From a virus, in IMG/VR virus record IMGVR_UViG_3300048584_000277, positions 1 through 41,817 of that record: a stretch of 41,817 nucleotides of DNA; one strand, given 5' to 3'. The translations under genes were made by a program, and so were the position numbers. Shown here in pieces: positions 25,894 through 32,608 of the stretch (position 1 is the stretch's first letter; each line of letters opens with the position of its first letter). The notes below the pieces were generated by a model. That model was not told the origin of the DNA, ran no database searches, and saw only the letters and a program-made list of their open reading frames with translations.

Positions 25894-26160
25894 ATGAGCA
25901 CCACCACGCAGAGCCGACAAGACGTGATCGACGAACTCGGCGAGATCCAGTCCCAGATCCTGGAATTGGTCGAACAAGCGCGCGGCCTGCTGCGCCGCAA
26001 CGGCCTGCACGGGGCGCTGATGCGCGCCGAGTCCTATTGGATTGCGCACATCACGACCGCGGCCACCAACGACCACGGCTACCTCGGCAAATCGATGGTG
26101 AGCCTGCAGGACACCATCGACGAGATCGAGGACGGCGACGACGACACCGCGGAGGACTGA
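25894..26160 (+). CDS. Acidic small hypothetical protein, cassette gene 2
   Basis: An 88-aa protein with helical segments and a strongly acidic C-terminus (IDEIEDGDDDTAED). No family was recognised. Acidic small proteins from phages include DNA-mimic inhibitors, but nothing beyond charge supports that here. CGGAG precedes the ATG by eight bases. Previous and next intergenic gaps each hold one copy of the cassette element. Confidence 0.75.
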   Translation: MSTTTQSRQDVIDELGEIQSQILELVEQARGLLRRNGLHGALMRAESYWIAHITTAATNDHGYLGKSMVSLQDTIDEIEDGDDDTAED

Positions 26161-26208
26161 GGCACGGCGCTGGGCGGGGCGATCCGCTCGGCGCGCTTCG
26201 ACAACCCC

Positions 26209-26240
26209 GCTTGGCTTCACTGACGAACAGCGCGTTCATC
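26209..26240 (+). promoter_or_regulatory. Cassette element copy 3
   Basis: GCTTGGCTTC, ACTGAC, GAACAGCGCGTTC, ATC, 32 nt before the ATG at 26273. The first 20 bases match copy 2 almost exactly. Confidence 0.8.
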
Positions 26241-26272
26241 ACGCGCACCCCAACCAAACCAGGAGCAACACC

Positions 26273-26869
26273 ATGAGCACGACCGAACTGACCCCCACCC
26301 AGCGTTTCATCCTCGACGCCGCCATCCAGCACACCGGTGGGCGCATCGAGCGCTTTCCGGACAACGTCAAGGGCGGCGCCCGCAGCAAGGTGCTCGACGG
26401 CCTCTTCAACCGCGCATTGATCACGCGCGATGGCGAGGGCTGGTGCGTCGCCGCCGAAGGCTACGACGCGATGAACCACCCGCGACCGGGCATCAACCCG
26501 AAGCGGAACTCGGACTTCGAGGCCAAACTGGACCGCATCATCGCCAATGCCGAGGCGGCGACGGCGGAGATCGCGCCCGATGAGGCAGACGACGCGGCGA
26601 TGGAGGCCGCGGTCGCCAGCGCCGAGGCAAGCTTCACGGCGAACGACGCGCCACGCGTGCCGCGCACCCGTGAGCACAGCAAGCAGGCCGAAGTCCTGCG
26701 GATGCTGCGCCGCCCCGAGGGCGCGACGATCAGCCAGATCTGCGAGAGCACCGGCTGGCAGGCGCACACCGTGCGCGGCACCTTCGCCGGCGCCTTCAAG
26801 AAGAAGCTTGGGCTGGTCCTGACCTCCGAGAAGTCCGAGGGCGCGGAGCGGGTGTACCGCGTCGCCTGA
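26273..26869 (+). CDS. DUF3489-like protein with C-terminal winged helix
   Basis: A 198-aa protein. Residues about 1-65 form one region with TPTQRFILDAAIQHTGG, a linker of about 65 residues rich in Ala, Glu and Asp follows, and residues about 133-198 match the DUF3489 pattern (SKQAEVLRMLRRPEGATISQ, then TGWQAHTVRGTFAGAFKKKLGL). That part is a winged-helix DNA-binding fold in its predicted shape. DUF3489 genes are common on mobile elements and their role is unknown. A regulator of the cassette array is one possibility. Confidence 0.85.
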   Translation: MSTTELTPTQRFILDAAIQHTGGRIERFPDNVKGGARSKVLDGLFNRALITRDGEGWCVAAEGYDAMNHPRPGINPKRNSDFEAKLDRIIANAEAATAEIAPDEADDAAMEAAVASAEASFTANDAPRVPRTREHSKQAEVLRMLRRPEGATISQICESTGWQAHTVRGTFAGAFKKKLGLVLTSEKSEGAERVYRVA

Positions 26870-26875
26870 ACATGA

Positions 26876-26909
26876 GCGAGAAGCCAGGCGGAAACGCTTG
26901 GCTTCTCGC
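26876..26909. other. Hairpin joining cassette gene 3 to element copy 4
   Basis: GCGAGAAGCCA (26876-26886) and TGGCTTCTCGC (26899-26909) are a perfect 11-bp inverted repeat with a 12-nt loop. It begins seven bases after the DUF3489-like stop, and its right arm lies in element copy 4. No U-tract follows. Confidence 0.65.
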
Positions 26910-26927
26910 TTGAACAGCGCGTTCATG
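26896..26927 (+). promoter_or_regulatory. Cassette element copy 4
   Basis: GCTTGGCTTC, TCGCTT, GAACAGCGCGTTC, ATG, 31 nt before the ATG at 26959. Confidence 0.8.
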
Positions 26928-26958
26928 GGGTCGTTGCCACACGACCCGGAGCCCCGCC

Positions 26959-27165
26959 ATGACACCCAACGAACTCTTCGCCCGCATCGCCCAGACGCAT
27001 CTGCACATCGAGACCCTGGAGACGCGCCACCGCGACAGCCTGGACTTCCACGACGTGGGCGTGTGGTGCGTGCGCGACGCCCTGCAGGCCGCCTTTGATG
27101 CGGGCGTCGCGGAAGGCCTCCGCCAGGCGGGTCGGACGAAGAAGGAGGGCCAAGCCAAGCAGTAA
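26959..27165 (+). CDS. DUF6900-like small protein, cassette gene 4
   Basis: A 68-aa protein. Its conserved core, FARIAQTHLHIETLETRHRD and SLDFHDVGVWCVRDALQAAF, matches what I recall of the DUF6900 domain, a small protein found on plasmids and mobile elements. It has a basic, Lys/Gln-rich C-terminus. CCGGAG lies about 9-14 bases upstream of the ATG. Its stop (TAA) sits in the loop of the hairpin at 27152-27176. Confidence 0.75.
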   Translation: MTPNELFARIAQTHLHIETLETRHRDSLDFHDVGVWCVRDALQAAFDAGVAEGLRQAGRTKKEGQAKQ

Positions 27166-27176
27166 TTGCTTGGCTT
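27152..27176. other. Hairpin joining cassette gene 4 to element copy 5
   Basis: AAGCCAAGCA (27152-27161) and TGCTTGGCTT (27167-27176) are a perfect 10-bp stem with loop GTAAT. The loop contains the TAA stop of gene 4, and the right arm is the first block of element copy 5. Confidence 0.7.
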
Positions 27177-27199
27177 CCGACGCGAACAGCGCGTTCATG
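27168..27199 (+). promoter_or_regulatory. Cassette element copy 5
   Basis: GCTTGGCTTC, CGACGC, GAACAGCGCGTTC, ATG, 29 nt before the ATG at 27229 and only two bases after the previous stop. Confidence 0.8.
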
Positions 27200-27228
27200 C
27201 ATCCACACCCAACAACCCCGAGATCCCC

Positions 27229-27537
27229 ATGATCGAGAGCATCAAAGTCCGCTTCGCCCGCAAGCCAAACGATCTGGCCGACGTCCTGTCCAGCCTGCGT
27301 CATGGCGACCTGGCGAACTACGTCGACATCGAGTCGCGCCAGGCAATGACCGAGGCCGAGTACGACGCATTCACCAACACATTGCTGGCCGACCGCGACT
27401 GGCTTGCGGGGCGCGGCGGATTTCTGGAGGGCGGCGGGCGCAGCGTCGTCGAAGTCACCGCGCCCAATCGCACCACGCTCTACATCGATCCCTCAGGTTC
27501 GAAGTACGGGCGTTACGTCGGCATCCGCGCCGACTGA
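27229..27537 (+). CDS. Small hypothetical protein, cassette gene 5
   Basis: A 102-aa protein with mixed alpha/beta composition. The C-terminal part (VVEVTAPNRTTLYIDPSGSKYGRYVGI) looks like two or three beta strands. No family was recognised. It is followed after eleven bases by another small gene without an intervening element, so the pair probably forms one transcription unit. Confidence 0.75.
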   Translation: MIESIKVRFARKPNDLADVLSSLRHGDLANYVDIESRQAMTEAEYDAFTNTLLADRDWLAGRGGFLEGGGRSVVEVTAPNRTTLYIDPSGSKYGRYVGIRAD

Positions 27538-27548
27538 AGGCCCGAGCC

Positions 27549-27761
27549 ATGTCCAACTACGTCGATTACCAACTGCAGCAACTGCGCCCCTTGGTGGGCG
27601 CGACCATCACCGCCTTGGCGCGAACTGCGCCGGGCGAAGACGAGTTCGAACCCGAGTACTTCGGACTGGTGCTGACCTTGCCGAACGGTCAGCAGCGGAC
27701 CGTGCTCATCCTTTCCGATCCCGAAGGCAATGGTCCTGGCGCCGTCGAGATCGCCGATTGA
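27549..27761 (+). CDS. Small acidic hypothetical protein, cassette gene 6
   Basis: A 70-aa protein with a helical N-terminus (YVDYQLQQLRPLVGATITALAR) and an acidic C-terminal strand region (GLVLTLPNGQQRTVLILSD). No family was recognised. The gap to the previous gene is eleven bases and carries no cassette element. CGAG/GAAGG-like bases lie before the ATG. Confidence 0.7.
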   Translation: MSNYVDYQLQQLRPLVGATITALARTAPGEDEFEPEYFGLVLTLPNGQQRTVLILSDPEGNGPGAVEIAD

Positions 27762-27798
27762 CTCGGCGCGAAGTTGATCAACGTTTCCTCGCGAGAAC

Positions 27799-27830
27799 GC
27801 TTGGCTTTGGGTCGGAACAGCGCGTTCATG
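27799..27830 (+). promoter_or_regulatory. Cassette element copy 6
   Basis: GCTTGGCTTT, GGGTCG, GAACAGCGCGTTC, ATG, 32 nt before the ATG at 27863. The first block has a T at its last position. Confidence 0.8.
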
Positions 27831-27862
27831 GACGCGTCGCCACCCACACCACGGAGTCCACG

Positions 27863-28234
27863 ATGAGCCAGATCACGCACACCATCCCCGCCACCCGCAA
27901 CGAGGGTTGGGGCTTCTACGGCACGATGAACGAACGCGCCGAGGCCGCCTGGCCCCTGGCGATGACCGCAGTCGCCAACGCCACCGGCGAGTCCCTCGAC
28001 ATCGTGCGCGTTTTCCTCGACAGCCGATTTGGCCGCCACTTCGCGGACGACGTCCTCAACGCGGTCGACAATGGCCACGCCTTGCCGGATGCGGTCAACG
28101 TCGCCACGCGCAAGTGGATGGGATGGACGATTGGGCGCCAGGCCAGCAAGGACTACGGCATCCCACGCGGGTTGCCCTACCTGACGGGCTACGTGATCCA
28201 CTGCGGCATCATCGACGAGTCGTGCGCCGCCTGA
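27863..28234 (+). CDS. Hypothetical mobile-element protein, cassette gene 7
   Basis: A 123-aa protein. Segments WGFYGTMNERAEAAWPLAMTAV, GRHFADDVLNAV and ATRKWMGWTIGRQ look familiar from plasmid and integrative-element hypothetical proteins, but I cannot name a domain. Composition is mixed helix with a central beta region. The TGA stop overlaps the next start as TGATG. Confidence 0.8.
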   Translation: MSQITHTIPATRNEGWGFYGTMNERAEAAWPLAMTAVANATGESLDIVRVFLDSRFGRHFADDVLNAVDNGHALPDAVNVATRKWMGWTIGRQASKDYGIPRGLPYLTGYVIHCGIIDESCAA

Positions 28235-28458
28235 TGAATACGTCTGCTGCCGAACGGGAGCAGGCGCTGCGGTGGCTGATCACCAACCGGCGTCCGGACG
28301 TCTCCATCGAACAGACCGTGCGCTTAATGAGCGCACTGCTGCCTCGCGATCTCTCCACGATGCAACTGCTGCGGCGCATCGCGGAGGAGGAAGACCCCAA
28401 GGAGACTCCGCACCGATCTAGCTGGCGCATTCCTCCTGGTCTGCCGCCTCACGGATAG
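28234..28458 (+). CDS. Small hypothetical protein, cassette gene 8
   Basis: A 74-aa protein coupled to gene 7 by a one-base TGATG overlap. It is basic with helical segments (AAEREQALRWLI, TMQLLRRIAEEE). No family was recognised. Its last 41 bases overlap the end of the convergent methyltransferase gene (stop at 28418), so transcripts from both sides would collide here. Confidence 0.65.
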   Translation: MNTSAAEREQALRWLITNRRPDVSIEQTVRLMSALLPRDLSTMQLLRRIAEEEDPKETPHRSSWRIPPGLPPHG

Positions 28459-29659
28459 CCTGCTTGCCGGTGAAGTCCTCCCACCGGCGCACGATCACGT
28501 CGGCGTACTTCGGGTCCAGCTCCATCAAGCGCGCGACGCGCCCGGACTTCTCGGCGGCAATCAGCGTGGTGCCCGAGCCGCCAAATGGGTCGAGCACCAC
28601 ATCGCCGGGGCGTGAGCTGTTGCGCAGCGCGCGCTCGACCAGTTCGACCGGCTTCATGGTCGGATGCAGGTCGTTCTTCTGCGGTTTCTTGATCTGCCAG
28701 ACGTCGCTCTGGTCGCGGTCGCCGCACCAGTGGCGCTCGGCGCCCTCGGGCCACCCGTACAGGATCGGCTCGTACTGGCGCTGGTAGTCGGCACGGCCCA
28801 GCGTGAACGTGTGCTTGGCCCAGATGATGAACGTCGACCAGTGGCCGCCGGCCGCGCGGAAGGCGGTCTGCAGTACGTCCAACTCACTCGACGACATGGC
28901 CACATACATCGCGCCATCGCAGCGCTCGACCATCGGCGTCAGCGCCGCCAACAGGAAGTCGGAGAAGCCATCGCCCAGGTTGTCGTTGAGGATCGCGCGG
29001 TCCTTGCCGCGCAGCTTGTCTTTGGCGCTGTTGGCGTAGTTCACGTTGTAGGGCGGATCGGTGAAGACCATAGCCACTCGCTCCTCGCCGAGCAGTGCGT
29101 CGTAGCTCGCCGCCAGGGTCGCGTCGCCGCACAGAAGGCGATGCTGTCCCAGCTGCCAAATGTCGCCGGCGCGCGACACCGGTGTATCCGACACTTCCGG
29201 GACGGCATCTTCATCGGTCTGCCCTGACACATCGGGCTCGTCACCGGCCATCAGTTCTGCAAGCGCGTCGGCGTCGAAGCCGGTGATGTCCAGGTCGAAG
29301 CCAGCGTCCTGCAAGTCCGCGAGCTCGACCCGCAGGAGATCCTCATCCCAGGTCGCGTTCTCGGCGATGCGGTTGTCGGCCAGTACCAGCGCGCGACGCT
29401 GCGTCGGCGTCAGATGGTCCAGCACCACGACCGGCACCGTGTTGAGCCCGAGTTTCTGCGCCGCGGCGAGGCGCCCATGGCCGGCGACGATGACGCCGTC
29501 GCTACCGGCGAGGATCGGGTTCGTGAATCCGAACTCCGCGATGCTGGCGGCGATCTGCGCCACCTGCGCGTCCGAGTGCTGGCGCGCATTGCGGGCGTAG
29601 GGGATGAGCTTTTCGGTGGGCCACGGCTCGATCTTCTCGGCCAGCCAGGAGCGCGTCAT
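28418..29659 (-). CDS. ParB-DNA methyltransferase fusion with DPPY motif
   Basis: A 413-aa protein. Residues about 1-110 form a ParB/Spo0J N-terminal-like domain (GHGRLAAAQKLG at 60-71). A linker of about 50 acidic residues leads to an N6/N4 beta-class methyltransferase domain with DPPY at 201-204, GW-GAER motifs in the middle, and a SAM-binding DPFGGSGTT at 357-365. DPPY usually indicates N6-adenine modification. It overlaps the upstream fusion by four bases. The most likely role is DNA modification to avoid host restriction, with the ParB domain as a nucleic-acid reader. Confidence 0.9.
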   Translation of the reverse strand: MTRSWLAEKIEPWPTEKLIPYARNARQHSDAQVAQIAASIAEFGFTNPILAGSDGVIVAGHGRLAAAQKLGLNTVPVVVLDHLTPTQRRALVLADNRIAENATWDEDLLRVELADLQDAGFDLDITGFDADALAELMAGDEPDVSGQTDEDAVPEVSDTPVSRAGDIWQLGQHRLLCGDATLAASYDALLGEERVAMVFTDPPYNVNYANSAKDKLRGKDRAILNDNLGDGFSDFLLAALTPMVERCDGAMYVAMSSSELDVLQTAFRAAGGHWSTFIIWAKHTFTLGRADYQRQYEPILYGWPEGAERHWCGDRDQSDVWQIKKPQKNDLHPTMKPVELVERALRNSSRPGDVVLDPFGGSGTTLIAAEKSGRVARLMELDPKYADVIVRRWEDFTGKQAIREAADQEECAS

Positions 29660-31056
29660 GCCGTAGATCCTGCGCGCGCCGCGGCGACTGCATCGAAGCT
29701 CTCGCCGCTGGCCTGGAGGCGCACCTGCACATCCGGGAAGGTCTGGCGGAAGCGGCGGATCGCCACGTCCACGTACTCCGGCGCGATCTCGACGGCGCGC
29801 GCGATGCGACGCGTGCGCTGCGCGGCCAGGATCGTCGTCCCCGATCCGCAAAACGGCTCGAACACGATCTCGCCCTCAGCCGTGTAGGCCTCGATCACGA
29901 ATTGCGGCAGCGCCACCGGAAACACCGCAGGGTGGTCGATGCCTTCACCGATCTTGCCCTTGTGGCGCATGACCCGGATCACCGAGTCGGGAATGCGGTG
30001 GTCTTGCGTTGGTTGGCCGGCATGGGTCCAACCACCGACGTCTCCGTCCTTGCCGCGCAGTGCCGTGGACGAGCCATCGGCGCGCAGGTGGGTGTCTTGC
30101 CCGGCGAATTTGCAGGGCACGATTTTGTTCGGCTTGCGGGTGTCGCGGTTGAAGTGGAAGACGAACTCGAAGCTCGGTGCCAAGCGACCGGCCCAATCGC
30201 CTGGCATGCCCGGGCCCTGGTCCCAGACGTACCACGCGAAGCGCCGCCAACCTTGCGTGCGCATCCACCCGAGCCAGGCATCCCAATACGGGATGAACTC
30301 GTTGTCGCGATGGATCAGGCCGAGGTTGACCATCACCTGGCCGTCGTCGGCCATCGGCAGCGGCGCGAACACGCCGCGCATCAGCGCATCCCAATCGGCA
30401 ATGCCGCCGGTGGTGTAGTCGCGCTGGTTGCCATAGGGTGGCGAGGTGAAGCACAACTGCGCCCGGTCGTCCTGCATCAGCGCAGCGATCACGTCGCGGT
30501 CGCTGGCGTCGCCGCAGATCAGGCGATGCGGGCCGAGGAGCCAGACGTCGCCCGGGCGCGATACCGCAATCACCGGTGCGTCGGGCACCTCGTCGGCCGC
30601 ATCGTCTTCCTCGGGCGTCTCGTCGGTTGCCTCCGGGTCGCCGGCCTCGGCATCGGTGAGCAGCGACTGCAGCTCAGCATCGTCGAAACCCGTCAGCGCA
30701 AGATCGAAGCCGGACTCGGTAAGGTCCGCGAGTTCCAGTGCCAGCAGTTCCTCGTCCCAACCGGCGTCGAGCGCCAGGCGGTTGTCGGCGATGACATAGG
30801 CGCGCTTCTGCGCCGGTGTCAGGTGGGTCAGTTCGATCACCGGCACGTCGGCCAGGCCCAGCTTGCGCGCCGCCGCCAAACGCCCGTGGCCAGCGATGAT
30901 GCCGTGATCGGCGTCGATCAGGATCGGCGTGGTCCAGCCGAACTCGGCGATGCTCGCGGCGATCTTGGCGATCTGCGCATCGTTGTGCGTGCGCGGATTG
31001 CGGGCGTAGGGAATCAGCGTCTCGACCTGGCGGTACTCGACGTGCAGCGGGTTCAC
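29656..31056 (-). CDS. ParB-DNA methyltransferase fusion with SPPY motif
   Basis: A 466-aa paralogue of the neighbouring fusion. The ParB-like domain has GHGRLAAARKLG (56-67); after an acidic linker (about 130-160) the methyltransferase domain has SPPY at 205-208 and EPFCGSGTT near residue 413. SPPY is the usual signature of N4-cytosine methylases, so this and its neighbour probably modify different bases. The GTG at 31056 is chosen because the open frame upstream crosses the terminator at 31079-31108; its Shine-Dalgarno is weak. Confidence 0.88.
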   Translation of the reverse strand: MNPLHVEYRQVETLIPYARNPRTHNDAQIAKIAASIAEFGWTTPILIDADHGIIAGHGRLAAARKLGLADVPVIELTHLTPAQKRAYVIADNRLALDAGWDEELLALELADLTESGFDLALTGFDDAELQSLLTDAEAGDPEATDETPEEDDAADEVPDAPVIAVSRPGDVWLLGPHRLICGDASDRDVIAALMQDDRAQLCFTSPPYGNQRDYTTGGIADWDALMRGVFAPLPMADDGQVMVNLGLIHRDNEFIPYWDAWLGWMRTQGWRRFAWYVWDQGPGMPGDWAGRLAPSFEFVFHFNRDTRKPNKIVPCKFAGQDTHLRADGSSTALRGKDGDVGGWTHAGQPTQDHRIPDSVIRVMRHKGKIGEGIDHPAVFPVALPQFVIEAYTAEGEIVFEPFCGSGTTILAAQRTRRIARAVEIAPEYVDVAIRRFRQTFPDVQVRLQASGESFDAVAAARAGSTA

Positions 31057-31078
31057 GCGGATGCGGGTCCTGAAAATG

Positions 31079-31108
31079 AAAAACCCGCCGACGAAAGCCG
31101 TGGCGGGT
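31079..31108 (-). terminator. Rho-independent terminator
   Basis: On the minus strand ACCCGCC, a 12-nt loop, GGCGGGT, then TTTTTC. This is a 7-bp GC-rich stem with a U-tract, between the replication module and the methyltransferase pair. Transcripts arriving from 31411 onward should end here. Confidence 0.85.
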
Positions 31109-31130
31109 GGAGTGGAATCGATGGTGGGTG

Positions 31131-31176
31131 TGCGAACCAGGTGCGAACCGCGAACCGTGCGAACCTTGGTTCGCAC
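31131..31176. repeat. GTGCGAACC direct and inverted repeat cluster
   Basis: TGCGAACC at 31131, GTGCGAACC at 31141, GCGAACC at 31150 and GTGCGAACC at 31157 are followed by inverted GGTTCGCAC at 31168-31176, which makes a 9-bp palindrome with a 2-bp centre (31157-31176). Spacings are 11, 7 and 9 bases. It lies upstream of the methyltransferase genes and looks like an operator or iteron array. Confidence 0.65.
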
Positions 31177-31263
31177 CCTCACGCTAGCGAAGCATCGCGC
31201 TCGCGCCCCCCGCATGGCACTTCCGGCAGGAAGGACCCCTTTTTGCCCCGAGAGCGTTGCGGC

Positions 31264-31384
31264 GAAGCCACTGTGGCTTCATCGCCACTGCTCCCGAGCA
31301 TGGAGGAAATCCTACGACGGATCGCCGAAATTGTTGCGCGGCCTCATCGCCGCGCATTTCCCATCGTCACCGCAATCGCGGTGA
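31264..31384. other. Three short stem-loops in a gene-free spacer
   Basis: GAAGCCA-CTG-TGGCTTC (31264-31280), GCGCGGC-CTCATC-GCCGCGC (31336-31355) and TCACCGC-AATC-GCGGTGA (31367-31384) are all perfect 7-bp stems. They occupy the 354-nt gap between the DUF6362-like gene and the methyltransferases. Their function is unknown; a small RNA or 3'-end structure is possible. Confidence 0.5.
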
Positions 31385-31410
31385 GCGTTCCGCCAAAACA
31401 CGCCAAAACC

Positions 31411-31803
31411 CTACGCGATGCACGCACCGTTGAGTTTGGCGGCCACCTGCGCGAGTGCTGCCTGCCAACGCCGCCAAGCCGTGCTGCGGTCGCAGGCGAA
31501 GCGGATCGTGATGTCGCGCCAGCCGTAGCGCTTGGCGCGCATCCACACCAGGTGGCGCTGCTCCTCGTCGAGCCATTGCACCCAGTGCATCGTCTCCAGC
31601 ATGCGGTCAATGGCCGCAGGTGACGGTGGGAACGGGCGATAGACCTTCTCGTCGGCCGAGAAGGCTTCCCACGCGCTGCGGGCGATCACCGGCCAGGTGT
31701 TGAAGTAGCCCTGCACACGCACGGGTGGCAGGCGGCGGCTGGCACTGGCTGCTTCTTCGAAGCGTGCGGCCACCGCATCAATCGTCCAGGTCGGGTCAGC
31801 CAC
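31411..31803 (-). CDS. DUF6362-like protein
   Basis: A 130-aa protein. The core ARFEEAASASRRLPPVRVQGYFNTWP and LVWMRAKRYGWRDITIRFACDRSTAWRRW matches the DUF6362 pattern I recall, a small phage/prophage protein with a terminal helix-turn-helix-like segment (about residues 95-120). The GTG at 31803 overlaps the upstream stop. It ends the replication-side transcript. Confidence 0.82.
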   Translation of the reverse strand: MADPTWTIDAVAARFEEAASASRRLPPVRVQGYFNTWPVIARSAWEAFSADEKVYRPFPPSPAAIDRMLETMHWVQWLDEEQRHLVWMRAKRYGWRDITIRFACDRSTAWRRWQAALAQVAAKLNGACIA

Positions 31804-31999
31804 GGCTCGCGCCTCCGTAGAGCCGCTCGCCAATTGCCTTCACGAACTCCCGCTCGAAGTAGTCGAGCCGGTCGTCGGTCAGGTGGACGACGAGGATGTG
31901 CTGATCGCGCCAGCCGCGTTGCTTCATCGCCTCGAGGTCCGTGGTCTCGGGCTGGATGCGGGCCAAGGCGCAGCGATAGGTGGGCGTTGGGATCTTCAT
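31796..31999 (-). CDS. Small hypothetical protein
   Basis: A 67-aa protein with a compact alpha/beta pattern (TYRCALARIQP, then RDQHILVVHLTDDRLDYFEREFVKAIGERL). No family was recognised. It starts one base past the RuvC-fold gene stop and overlaps the DUF6362-like gene by eight bases, so it belongs to the same transcript. Confidence 0.75.
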   Translation of the reverse strand: MKIPTPTYRCALARIQPETTDLEAMKQRGWRDQHILVVHLTDDRLDYFEREFVKAIGERLYGGASRG

Positions 32000-32000
32000 C

Positions 32001-32465
32001 TCACGCCTCCTGGCTGGCGATGGCCCAGCGCAATAGCGCCAGCGCGTCGGCTTCGTTGTCGTCGGTGGGCGCATGGCCAAGTGCGCGCATCGCGCTCAAC
32101 ACCTCGTCCTTGGATGCGTTGCCCTTCCCGGTGGCGTGCTTCTTGATCGTTCCGACCGGCACGCCCTGGTAGGGAATCTGGTGGTGCTCGCACCACGCGG
32201 TGAGCGTGGCGAGGAAGCCGCCGTAGGCGTGCGCTGCGTCGGTCGAGACGTGCCGTCGCACTTCCTCGAAGTGCAGCGCATCGAAGCCGCCGGTCATGTC
32301 CTTCAGTTCTGCGAGCCAGCGCTTGAAGCGCAGGAAGCGCATGCCGCCGCCTTCGAAGCGCTGCGGTCGGAAGCTCTCGCTGCCGCTGGTGATGGCGCCG
32401 TCGCTGCTGCGCAGCGCCCAGCCGGTAGTGGTGCCCAGATCGAGGGCGAGGATCGTCGTCGTCAT
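32001..32465 (-). CDS. RuvC-fold Holliday junction resolvase-like nuclease
   Basis: A 154-aa RNase H-fold protein. Candidate metal-binding residues are Asp9 (LALDLGTTTGW), Glu67/Glu68 (HFEEVR), and Glu138/Asp140 (NEADALALL). The ordering and spacing match RuvC-type resolvases, and the KATGKGNASKDE segment also fits. It would resolve branched DNA in phage replication or packaging. A 143-nt spacer with inverted repeats precedes it. Confidence 0.82.
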   Translation of the reverse strand: MTTTILALDLGTTTGWALRSSDGAITSGSESFRPQRFEGGGMRFLRFKRWLAELKDMTGGFDALHFEEVRRHVSTDAAHAYGGFLATLTAWCEHHQIPYQGVPVGTIKKHATGKGNASKDEVLSAMRALGHAPTDDNEADALALLRWAIASQEA

Positions 32466-32608
32466 GAGTTCAGTCCTTGATTCGGTGTGGACTGACGCAT
32501 CCGACGCGCTACGTCGAAACTCCCATGAGGCGTGTGCACGCGCGCCCGCGCGGGAGAGGTAACGACGTCGTGCGTCAAATGCGTCAGTCGGATGCGTCGG
32601 CATGGCCG
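32466..32608. promoter_or_regulatory. Intergenic region with inverted and direct repeats
   Basis: GACGCATCCGAC (32494-32505) is repeated in inverted form as GTCGGATGCGTC (32587-32598). TGCGTC occurs three times in 32571-32598, and CCCGCGCGGG is a perfect palindrome inside. This is the longest gap in the replication module and is a candidate operator or replication origin. No promoter hexamers were identified with confidence. Confidence 0.55.

Noticed and set aside
25473-27830. CRISPR array
   Set aside because: The six repeats are separated by 250-700 nt with intact genes between them, not by uniform short spacers, and no cas genes other than a Cas4-like phage nuclease exist.
25473-28458. Integron-like cassette array
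   Set aside because: The repeated elements do not contain GTTRRRY/RYYYAAC core sites and lie upstream of genes as control elements do; no tyrosine integron integrase is present.
31179-31301. 40-residue minus-strand ORF in the gap before the methyltransferases
   Set aside because: It has no good ribosome-binding site, no recognisable family and overlaps a hairpin and the end of the repeat cluster; it may be real but cannot be supported.
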